In this document: positions 10,089 through 17,913 of the stretch, one piece after another | Layout of the letters: each line of letters starts with the position of its first letter | Numbering within the stretch: the first letter of the stretch is position 1 | Assembly: GCA_947625945.1 (NCBI GenBank) | Contig: CANQQI010000002.1 | Location: 1-51,061, forward strand | DNA: 51,061 nucleotides | Direction of reading: 5' to 3' | DNA from: an uncultured Oscillospiraceae bacterium | GTDB lineage: Bacteria > Bacillota > Clostridia > Oscillospirales > Oscillospiraceae | Made by a program: the position numbers and the translations under genes | Notes under the pieces: model-generated | The model's database searches: none | The model's input: only the letters and a program-made list of their open reading frames with translations | Told to the model about the DNA's origin: nothing

Positions 10089-11762
10089 ATGGCGGAAGCA
10101 ACTGAAAGCAAAAATTTTATCCACGCCTTTATTGACGAAGACATCGCCCCCGGCGGGCAGTTTGAGGGAAAGACGGTCCACACCCGGTTCCCGCCCGAGC
10201 CCAACGGATATCTCCACATCGGCCACTGCAAGGCCCTGATTATCGACTTCGGCACCGCGGAAAAGTACGGCGGGATGTGCAATCTTCGGATGGACGACAC
10301 CAATCCAACCAAGGAGGACACAGAGTATGTGGAGGCCATCCAGGAGGATATCCACTGGCTGGGCTTTGACTGGGGCGACCGGTTCTACTACGGATCGGAC
10401 TATTTTGAGCAGACCTACCAGTTTGCCGAGGAGCTGATCCAGAAGGGGCTGGCCTACGTCTGCCAGCTGAGCGCGGAGGAATTTAAGGAGTACCGTGGAG
10501 ATCTGACCCATCCCGCCGTCTCCCCCTACCGGGACCGACCCATGGAAGAAAATCTGGACCTGTTCCGCCGGATGCGTGCCGGGGAATTTCCCGACGGCGC
10601 CTGCACCCTCCGAGCCAAGATCGACCTGGCCTCCGGAAACTTCAATATGCGCGACCCGGTGATCTACCGAATCCGCCACATGAATCACCACCGTCAGGGG
10701 GACAAGTGGTGCATCTACCCCATGTACGACTTCGCCCACCCCATTCAGGACGCTCTGGAGGGCATCACCCACAGCCTCTGCTCTCTGGAATACGAGAACC
10801 ACCGGCCCCTTTACAACTGGGTGGTAGAGCACGTCTCCGTCCCCTGCCATCCCCGGCAGATCGAGTTCGCCCGTTTGGGCATCGACCACACCGTTATGTC
10901 CAAGCGGAAGCTCCGCCAGCTGGTGGAGGAGGGCCGGGTTTCCGGCTGGGACGATCCCAGAATGCCTACTCTCTGCGGCCTGCGCCGCCGGGGCTACACC
11001 CCCAAGAGCATCCGTACCTTCTGCGACCGGGTGGGTGTGGCCAAGGCCCCCAATACCATCGCCTACGATTTCCTGGAGCACTGCCTCCGGGAGGACCTGA
11101 ACGAGATCGCCACCCGGGTCATGGCTGTGCTGAAGCCGATCAAGCTCACCGTCACCAACTACCCCGAGGGCCGGCAGGAGGTCTTCGATATTGAGAATAA
11201 CCCCATGGACGAGCATGCTGGCACCCGGCCCGTCACCTTCTCCAGGGACCTGTGGATCGAGGCCGACGACTTTATGGAGGAGAAGGTGGGCAAATTCTTC
11301 CGCCTCTTCCCCGGCAACGAGGTGCGGCTAAAGGGCGCCTATGTGGTCAAATGTACCGGCTGCGTCAAGGACGAGGCCGGAAACGTGACCGAGGTTCTCT
11401 GCGAGTACGACCCGGACTCCCGGGGCGGCGACCCCGCCGATGGGCGGAAGGTCAAGAGCACCATCCACTGGGTGGACGCCTCCAACTGCTGCGACGCGGA
11501 GGTGCGGCAGTATTCCAATCTGTTCAACGACCCGGATCCCGACGCCGCCGGGAAGGATTTCCTGGCCTGTCTGAATCCTGACTCCCTGGAGATCCTCACC
11601 GGCTGCAAGGTGGAAGCCAGCATGCGGGATGCCCAGGCCCCCGCCTCCTACCAGTTCATGCGGCTGGGCTATTTCTGCCCGGACAGCAAGGACTCCGCCC
11701 CCGGCCATCTGGTCTTCAACCGCTCCGTCAGCCTGAAGGACAGCTACCGGCCCGGAAAATAA
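10089..11762 (+). CDS. glnS: Glutaminyl-tRNA synthetase
   Basis: RFPPEPNGYLHIGHCKAL class I motif, VMSKRKL (KMSKS-like), MDDTNPTKEDTEYV. Confidence 0.95.
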   Translation: MAEATESKNFIHAFIDEDIAPGGQFEGKTVHTRFPPEPNGYLHIGHCKALIIDFGTAEKYGGMCNLRMDDTNPTKEDTEYVEAIQEDIHWLGFDWGDRFYYGSDYFEQTYQFAEELIQKGLAYVCQLSAEEFKEYRGDLTHPAVSPYRDRPMEENLDLFRRMRAGEFPDGACTLRAKIDLASGNFNMRDPVIYRIRHMNHHRQGDKWCIYPMYDFAHPIQDALEGITHSLCSLEYENHRPLYNWVVEHVSVPCHPRQIEFARLGIDHTVMSKRKLRQLVEEGRVSGWDDPRMPTLCGLRRRGYTPKSIRTFCDRVGVAKAPNTIAYDFLEHCLREDLNEIATRVMAVLKPIKLTVTNYPEGRQEVFDIENNPMDEHAGTRPVTFSRDLWIEADDFMEEKVGKFFRLFPGNEVRLKGAYVVKCTGCVKDEAGNVTEVLCEYDPDSRGGDPADGRKVKSTIHWVDASNCCDAEVRQYSNLFNDPDPDAAGKDFLACLNPDSLEILTGCKVEASMRDAQAPASYQFMRLGYFCPDSKDSAPGHLVFNRSVSLKDSYRPGK

Positions 11763-11824
11763 GCGCTCCCCTGCCCTCCGCCCCTCCGGCGGAGGGCAGG
11801 ATGAAACTTTTTCCCAAGAAAGTC

Positions 11825-11852
11825 TTGACATTTTGCCAATTCATGATATAAT
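11825..11852 (+). promoter_or_regulatory. Promoter for tRNA-Val (TTGACA-N16-TATAAT)
   Basis: TTGACA 11825-11830, TATAAT 11847-11852, 14 nt before the mature tRNA 5' end. Confidence 0.75.
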
Positions 11853-11866
11853 ACTCACCGTCAGCC

Positions 11867-11943
11867 GGAGGCTTAGCTCAGCAGGTTAGAGCGCATGCTT
11901 CACACGCATGAGGTCACAGGTTCGAGTCCTGTAGTCTCCACCA
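11867..11943 (+). tRNA. tRNA-Val(CAC), CCA encoded
   Basis: Cloverleaf: acceptor GGAGGCT/AGTCTCC, anticodon stem CATGC/GCATG around loop TTCACAC, T arm ACAGG-TTCGAGT-CCTGT, 3' ACCA. Confidence 0.93.
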
Positions 11944-11964
11944 TCCAATAGGTATACGAACACC

Positions 11965-12279
11965 ATGACCAATGGCCGTTTTGCCGTATACCGCAACGTG
12001 TTCGCCCTCATAGTCGAGATAAGCGACTATGAGGGCGAAACGCATTTACAGACCAAACGCGCCACATACAAGCAAATCCGGGCTTGGGTCAAGAAGCACT
12101 ACGGCCTGCACGTCAGCAACCTTGCTATTTCGTGGACAAAAGACCTCTGTGGGCTTGCAAAGCTACAGCATAAGGGCCCAAAAGGAGCCCACGGGCCGTA
12201 TGCCGCAGAGCTTACCCCTGAAAAAGCAAACGCTATCCGCGAGGCGTTCCGCTGGTTTGGAATCATCGAAAGCGAATAA
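11965..12279 (+). CDS. Small (104 aa) accessory protein of unknown function, possibly mobile-element associated
   Basis: Uninterrupted ORF MTNGRFAVYRNVFALIVEISDYEGETHLQTKRATYKQIRAWVKKHYGLHVSNLAISWTKDLCGLAK...; followed by hairpin GGGCGGCC-gcgt-GGCCGCCC-TTT. Confidence 0.7.
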   Translation: MTNGRFAVYRNVFALIVEISDYEGETHLQTKRATYKQIRAWVKKHYGLHVSNLAISWTKDLCGLAKLQHKGPKGAHGPYAAELTPEKANAIREAFRWFGIIESE

Positions 12280-12288
12280 AACGAGAAG

Positions 12289-12315
12289 AAGGGCGGCCGC
12301 GTGGCCGCCCTTTGC
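12289..12315 (+). terminator. Rho-independent terminator candidate after the 104-aa ORF
   Basis: GGGCGGCC GCGT GGCCGCCC followed by TTT. Confidence 0.55.
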
Positions 12316-12466
12316 ACAGCATCTTGCGGCAGGAACAGCGGGAACAGGCCCCGCGCCGGACGCAAGACGTAGAGTTGTAAAATGGCAAACCGGCGGGCAG
12401 AGGATTCGCCCGCCGGTGTTTATATTTTAGAGCATTTCATCAGCCCTACAAACGGGAATTTGCAGA

Positions 12467-13018
12467 TTACAGCCGTTTCAGCATCATGTACTCATTTACA
12501 AGAGTGCCGTCTTTCAACTGTATCGCATCCGGTTTAATTCCCGTGATACGAAATCCCATCTTCTCATATAGCCTTCTTGCCCTGGTGTTTCCCTCTATGA
12601 AATCCAGTTCGATTTGGCGGGCGCCATCGCGTTTTTCTGCGATTTGAATCATTTCCTCAAACATCTTTGTACCAATTCCAAGGTTCCAATACTCTTGCAG
12701 GATTGCAATCGCGACGGAAACTCTATGGCGGACTTTCAATCTGGTATGAAAAGAAATCTGACAATTCCCGGCTACCTCTCCGTTCACAAAGCAAGCAATC
12801 ATCATCTCATTCTGGTTGCAGCAATTCTTATTGATGAAAGATATTTCCTGCTCCAGAGTAAAATCTGCAAATTCTTCCGGGTACATATTCAGATAATCCG
12901 TCTCACCAGATGCTCTGATGATATAACGCAACATTTGCTCCGCATCCTTTTCGCAAGGGCTCCGAAGCAATGCCTCCCGGCCATCTTTTAGTTCAAACTT
13001 TGTTTCTTTGAAAACCAT
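12467..13018 (-). CDS. GNAT family N-acetyltransferase (cassette 1)
   Basis: 183 aa; HRVSVAIAILQEYWNLGIGTKMFEEMIQIAE and NTRARRLYEKMGFRITGIKPDAI are GNAT acetyl-CoA motifs. Confidence 0.9.
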   Translation of the reverse strand: MVFKETKFELKDGREALLRSPCEKDAEQMLRYIIRASGETDYLNMYPEEFADFTLEQEISFINKNCCNQNEMMIACFVNGEVAGNCQISFHTRLKVRHRVSVAIAILQEYWNLGIGTKMFEEMIQIAEKRDGARQIELDFIEGNTRARRLYEKMGFRITGIKPDAIQLKDGTLVNEYMMLKRL

Positions 13019-13716
13019 TAACTTTCACCTCGTTAAATCCCGACTTGTAAATCTGTACCAATAAAAAAATTATACCATATTCATAATCGAAAAGCAATCC
13101 GCATTTTGCCCCGTTCCGCCTATCCAGACCGTCAAAAGGTGGGCCGTATTTTTCCGCACTTTGGATTCTTTGCCCTTACCATTTTTGCCCCACCGCCTCA
13201 CGGTGTCGGGTGCAAAATGGGAGCTTTTCTTTTTGAAAAATATGACCTGTCAGAAAAATGCAAGGAGAGAGTTTCAAACCGCTTCGCGGTTAAAACTCTT
13301 ACTTGCCGGGGACACCACTCCGCTACGCTGCGTGGTTTCCCCTGGGCCCTTTCCGGGCTGCGCCCACGTTCGACCCACGCCCCAAAATGGGCGGCGGCTT
13401 TGCGCCATAACAGCCCGAATCACGGGCGGTATGTCAGCCCCAAACTTTTGCAAAAGGGCGCGGAATGGATATCTGCTGCCGAGCCCTGAACGAGTATAAC
13501 CGCCGTCCGCAACACGGGGGCAGACCGCTGACGCGGCCCGCCCCCGCACCGGGAAAAGGGGGCCGTTGGGCGACGGGGATGGAAAAGAAAAAGCCCTTCT
13601 GCTCTCCCCCGATACCTTTTGTGGAATACACAGGGTTGGGCCGCGCTTGAAAAATCGCGGTGAATCCTGTAAAATAGAAATGAAAATTTCACCGGCGGGG
13701 AAAGGAGGGAAACGCT

Positions 13717-14328
13717 ATGGGGGCGGCCAAAAGGTTCACGCAGAATCCCGGCAGCAACGCCATCTGCTACTACCGGTACAGTTCCGGCGCGCAGCGTGAT
13801 GTCAGCATCGACCAGCAGCGCGAGGCGGCGCAGGAGTACGCCAAGGCCCACGGATACCACATCATCAAGGAATATGAGGACCATGCCATTTCCGGCACCA
13901 GCGACGAACGCCCACAGTTCCAGCAGATGCAAGAGTTGGAAAGTCAGAAAAGCATACTGAACGATGCCCTTTTGGCGGAGCGGAACCGAAAGAAATTCGC
14001 TTTGAAGCGGAGCGATATTCTTAGATTTCTGGACAGCTTTGCCGGCGACCTTGATAATCCCGAAACGCGGCGGCGCCTGTTGGACAGCCTGATTGATAAA
14101 ATCTATGTCTACCCCGACAGGCTGGTGATAACATTCCATTACTCTGATGACCGGCGAGAACTGGCCTTTGAGGAAATGGAACAGCTGCTTGCGAACAGCC
14201 GGACGATAGAATCCATGCTCGGAGAGTATCGGGAAGCGCCGACAGAAGCTACCGCGAAAATGCGTGAAAGCCTGCTGGGTGAATCGGACAAAAGCGAAAA
14301 GAGGGAATCCCCTGATTTTTTCCCGTGA
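13717..14328 (+). pseudogene. Serine recombinase remnant: N-terminal catalytic start fused in frame to the C-terminal tail (large internal deletion)
   Basis: CYYRYSSGAQRDVSIDQQREAAQEYAKAHGYHIIKEYEDHAISGTSDERPQFQQM is a resolvase N-terminus containing the nucleophile Ser. It jumps directly into ELESQKSILNDALLAERNRKKFALKRSDILRFL...RRRLLDSLIDKIYVYPDRLVITFHY, typical of the far C-terminus of large serine recombinases. The rest of the catalytic domain and the recombinase/Zn-ribbon domains are missing. Confidence 0.85.
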
Positions 14329-14355
14329 GGTGTTCGTTTACTGATGGGTCATGTC

Positions 14356-14443
14356 CACCAAAAATCGGCAAGACTCGTCAGAGGCTTGCCGATTTTTACT
14401 TCTTCACTATTTTTTAAGGTAAAGCTGCCACTGGCAACTCTGT
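14356..14443 (+). repeat. Dispersed repeat A, copy 1 (terminator hairpin plus conserved 3' tail)
   Basis: 88-bp gapless match, about 80/88 identical by eye, to 40500-40587. Confidence 0.9.
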
Positions 14444-14537
14444 GCCAAGCCCATCAGAAAAGAGTTGGACGGAATCCTCCTTTTATATGCTATGATAGTG
14501 AAAACCGCACAGGTGCGGATGAAAGGAGTACTGTATA

Positions 14538-14972
14538 ATGAATATGCTTACTGTCTTAGTGGTGATCGGTGTGATCGGGGCCTTGGTCTCCATCGTTTGG
14601 CAGCTCAGGGCCCAAAAAAGAGACGCCTCTTCGGAATACCAGAACAGGGACCTGGAAGCGCGGCAGCGATTTGAGGGGATGTTGCAAGCCGGCGAAAGCC
14701 TTTTAGCATTTTGCAGCAACGACACCAAGTCCAGATACTATTTCGCTGTGACAGACAGGCGGCTGTTTTTGGAGACAAAGAACGGGGTCGTGGAGCTCAC
14801 ACAAAATCAGATACAGAGGATCGACTTTCTGACAATCAACGGGCACAAGCTCAAAAGTGACCGGAATGGGGCAATGAATATCAAGATCAAGGCCGGCAAA
14901 ACTTACTCCATCTTCCGCTACTCCGAAAAATTCGAGGAGGTCGTCAGCGCCTTGGAGCATCTGGGCTGGTGA
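14538..14972 (+). CDS. Membrane-anchored protein with a bacterial PH-like domain
   Basis: N-terminal TM (MLTVLVVIGVIGALVSIVWQL) then a PH/GRAM-like pattern LLAFCSNDTKSRYYFAVTDRRLFLETKNGVVELTQNQIQRIDFLT. Confidence 0.65.
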   Translation: MNMLTVLVVIGVIGALVSIVWQLRAQKRDASSEYQNRDLEARQRFEGMLQAGESLLAFCSNDTKSRYYFAVTDRRLFLETKNGVVELTQNQIQRIDFLTINGHKLKSDRNGAMNIKIKAGKTYSIFRYSEKFEEVVSALEHLGW

Positions 14973-15065
14973 GGCGGCGGGCCCCAGGGCCGTTGCCAGC
15001 ATCGTTTCCCTCGCGCCTAATGAATTTTTCACGCTTTTATGTGTCCACCATACTTGACAAGTTTC

Positions 15066-15103
15066 ATGGTGTCACCATCGGGGACGATTGAATCGAAAGA
15101 CGC
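15066..15103 (+). repeat. Dispersed repeat B, copy 1
   Basis: ATGGTGTCACCATCGGGGACGATTGAATCGAAAGACGC matches 40695-40732 (ATGGTGTCCCCTTCGGGGACGATTGATATGAAAGGCTGC). Confidence 0.8.
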
Positions 15104-15185
15104 AAAGGTTTGGATTTATTCATAGGCATTTCATCAGCCCTACAAATGGGAAGTTGTCAACTGAATAGATTTGCTGATATCCGAA

Positions 15186-15653
15186 TCAAAGCTTCTTTTC
15201 AAACACATATTGTTGGGGTGTCATTCCCATTGCCTGATACATAGCGATAGCGCCCTTGTTGAAGTCCCATGTGTTCACATCCAGACGAACAGCCCCCTGC
15301 TCTTTTGCCCAAGTCTCCACCTCGGTAAAGAGCTTGGCCGCAATCCCTCTGCGGCGATAGGCGGGCAAAACAAATATGTCATCCAGACAAACTGTCCTTA
15401 TATCCTTTACCATACCGCTTTCTTTCCAAAGCGTCGCCCTAACAACACTCACAATCTGCTCATCATCAAAGACTCCCAGTTGCATAACGTCAGGGTTGGC
15501 CAAATTCTGAATAAAAGCATCCTTGGGATACACTTCATCTTTCTCCCGACTCACAAAAAAGTCCGGTCGTGCCTGTACATGAAGCTCATCCAATTCCCGA
15601 TACAGTTTGACCACTTTATCATAATCGGATTCTGCCAGTTTTCTGATTTCCAT
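15186..15653 (-). CDS. GNAT family N-acetyltransferase (cassette 2)
   Basis: 155 aa from ATG at 15653: MEIRKLAESDYDKVVKLYRELDELHV..., IFVLPAYRRRGIAAKLFTEVETWAKEQGAVRLDVNTWDFNKGAIAMYQAMGM. Confidence 0.93.
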   Translation of the reverse strand: MEIRKLAESDYDKVVKLYRELDELHVQARPDFFVSREKDEVYPKDAFIQNLANPDVMQLGVFDDEQIVSVVRATLWKESGMVKDIRTVCLDDIFVLPAYRRRGIAAKLFTEVETWAKEQGAVRLDVNTWDFNKGAIAMYQAMGMTPQQYVFEKKL

Positions 15654-15947
15654 ATATTCTAACTCCTTTTCGACAAATCCCGATTTGTCAGTCTGTATTA
15701 ATAAAAATAATACCATATCCATTACCGAAAAGCAATCCGCGGTTTGCCCCGCGGTCCTGCCGCTTACCCGCTCCCGCCGCCTCACAGCATTGGCGGCACA
15801 ACGCCGTGGAACACGCAAGTCCCACGGCGTTTTTGATCGTCCCAATTCGATCAATTAAAACTATTTTTTCTCCCTTTTCCGCAACCAGGGAGAGAGAAAA
15901 GGGTACTTATAAGGTGAAGGGCCCTGAAAGGAAAAGGAGGCGAAAGC

Positions 15948-16502
15948 GTGGAGGACGAGGCGATTATCGAACTCTATATTGACCGGGACGAGCGGGCGCT
16001 CCGGGAGACGGAGGCCAAGTATGGTTCCCTCTGCCGTCAGCTTGCGAACAACATTCTGGGTTCCGCTCAGGATGCGGAGGAATGTGTCAACGACGTCTAC
16101 CTGGCCCTTTGGGATGCCATTCCCCCGGCAAGGCCCCGGAGTCTGAAGGCTTTTGCCGCCGGCGTCACCCGCCGCCAAGCTCTGAAAAGGCTCCGCCACG
16201 ACGCCGCCGGGAAACGTTCTGCCGGGTGCCTGGTGCCCCTGTCAGAGCTTGCGGAGGTCCTGCCGGACGAAAGCTTGCGACCTGATGTGAAGGACGAAGA
16301 ACTGGCCCAGCTCATTGGGCGTTTTCTCAAAGAACAGAGCCTGGAGGCCCGATGCGTATTCGTCCGACGCTACTGGTACTTCGATTCCGTGCGGGACATC
16401 GCCGGACGGTACGGCTTTAGCGAAAACAAGGTGAAATCTCTCCTGTTTCGTAGCCGGAACCGTCTGAGAGATGATCTAAGAAAGGAAGGTATTTCCATAT
16501 GA
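15948..16502 (+). CDS. ECF-type RNA polymerase sigma factor (GTG start)
   Basis: Sigma-70 region 2 (YGSLCRQLANNILGSAQDAEECVNDVYLALWDAIPP) and region 4 (SVRDIAGRYGFSENKVKSLLFRSRNRLRDDL). Confidence 0.92.
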   Translation: MEDEAIIELYIDRDERALRETEAKYGSLCRQLANNILGSAQDAEECVNDVYLALWDAIPPARPRSLKAFAAGVTRRQALKRLRHDAAGKRSAGCLVPLSELAEVLPDESLRPDVKDEELAQLIGRFLKEQSLEARCVFVRRYWYFDSVRDIAGRYGFSENKVKSLLFRSRNRLRDDLRKEGISI

Positions 16503-17314
16503 ACGTACCGAGGATTGCCGACGTCCTGGGCCTCATTGACGAGGATTTGATGGACGCCGAGCTTCCAAAGAGACGGCATGGCAGGACCGTCAGGGTCTTG
16601 CTTGCCGCCGCCTGCGTGTGCCTCGTTCTGGCGCCGGTTACTGTCGCCGCCACCGGGGCGGGGACCGTACTCTTGGAGAAGTTTCGAAAGGGGGACCAAG
16701 GCTTTGAGTCCGGTTACGACATCTACGCCCAGTTGACGCCGTTCCCGGAGAAGGCGCTGACCGGCGAGATTCGGGAGGTCCCGGCGCTCATCCGCCTCCA
16801 GCTGGAGGAGGCGACTCCCTGGTCAAACCAGCACCCCAACGTCTATATCCGCACGTTCAGCACCGCGGCCCAGGCCCTGGAGTATGTGGGCCTAGAGGAG
16901 CTCCGGCCCATCAGCTGGAATGTGGAGGAGACGGGGACGACGCTCTCCGTCTACGGGGGACAGCAGGGGGAGATCGCCAGTGTGAGCATGATAACCCAAT
17001 GCCAGGAGGGGGACGTGCGCCTCCAGGCCGAGACGTGGCTGCGCACGGAGAACGACGGCGCGGACGCCATCTTCAGCGCCCGCGCCACGGAGGATGTGGA
17101 TTACACGGAGGAGAAATTCACTGCCGCTGGGGGCTACACCTGCCACGTGCTCCGCTCAACCACTCTGGAGAGCGGCTTTGTCACCTATGACGGCCACATC
17201 ATCTGTGCCGGCATCCTCTACACCCTCCACGCCGCCTACCCGCCCTCCGCCGCTGCCCAGGCCGACGAGCTTCTTCACGCCTGGGCCGACCAGTTTGAAC
17301 CGGAAACGAGGTGA
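16499..17314 (+). CDS. Single-pass membrane protein, candidate anti-sigma/sensor protein
   Basis: Overlaps the sigma gene by 4 nt (ATGA). Cytoplasmic N-terminus, TM VRVLLAAACVCLVLAPVTVAATG, extracellular C-terminal domain. Confidence 0.7.
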   Translation: MNVPRIADVLGLIDEDLMDAELPKRRHGRTVRVLLAAACVCLVLAPVTVAATGAGTVLLEKFRKGDQGFESGYDIYAQLTPFPEKALTGEIREVPALIRLQLEEATPWSNQHPNVYIRTFSTAAQALEYVGLEELRPISWNVEETGTTLSVYGGQQGEIASVSMITQCQEGDVRLQAETWLRTENDGADAIFSARATEDVDYTEEKFTAAGGYTCHVLRSTTLESGFVTYDGHIICAGILYTLHAAYPPSAAAQADELLHAWADQFEPETR

Positions 17315-17323
17315 ACGGACACG

Positions 17324-17854
17324 ATGAGGAAACGACTTTTAACAGCCGCCCTGGCCGCGCTTCTCCTTTTCTCCCTCTCCGCCTGTGGGGAGGCGGCGCC
17401 CAAAAAGGACATTGAATTGGATTTGGACGCCATTGCCCAAGCTCTGTGCGCCAGCGGGTATTTTTCCGGGGAAATGGCCATGATGGACCCTGGATCGGTG
17501 CCGGAGCTTTTGCTTCTGGATGGTAATCGTGTCGAGGCGTCGACAGCGGATTTGGTGGACGCCAGATACTACGGCGTGACGGTAGGTTTTTCAGCCAATC
17601 AGTTTATCCTGCTTGAGGGGGCCGACTCGAAAGCGGCGGACCGATTAGAAGAAGCGCTGAAAACCTATGTCGAGGACCAGAGAACGGGATTCGAGATGTA
17701 TTTTCCGGAGCAGGCGGCGCGGTTTGAGAACTTCATTCTGGAGCGCAATGGCAAATATCTCCTCTTTGCCATTGGGGAGGACCGGGAAGCGCTGTCCGGC
17801 CTTTGCCGCCGGCTGATCAGCGGTGAGACAGAAAATAGCAATGGATCCTTTTGA
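17324..17854 (+). CDS. Lipoprotein, DUF4358-like
   Basis: Lipobox LLLFSLSACG; short charged extracytoplasmic domain. Confidence 0.7.
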   Translation: MRKRLLTAALAALLLFSLSACGEAAPKKDIELDLDAIAQALCASGYFSGEMAMMDPGSVPELLLLDGNRVEASTADLVDARYYGVTVGFSANQFILLEGADSKAADRLEEALKTYVEDQRTGFEMYFPEQAARFENFILERNGKYLLFAIGEDREALSGLCRRLISGETENSNGSF

Positions 17855-17882
17855 TCATTCTCCCCTCTTTTCATAAGCGAAA

Positions 17883-17909
17883 GCCCGCCGGGAGACCGGC
17901 GGGCTTTTG
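17883..17909 (+). terminator. Rho-independent terminator
   Basis: GCCCGCCGG GAGA CCGGCGGGC TTTT. Confidence 0.85.
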
Positions 17910-17913
17910 AAAA

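Noticed and set aside
13420-14139. 239-aa minus-strand ORF
   Set aside because: Antisense to the recombinase remnant; no recognisable domain.
12432-15751. GNAT cassettes as integron gene cassettes with attC sites
   Set aside because: No clear GTTRRRY/RYYYAAC core pairs and no tyrosine integrase in the window; the borders include a promoter, unlike typical attC cassettes.
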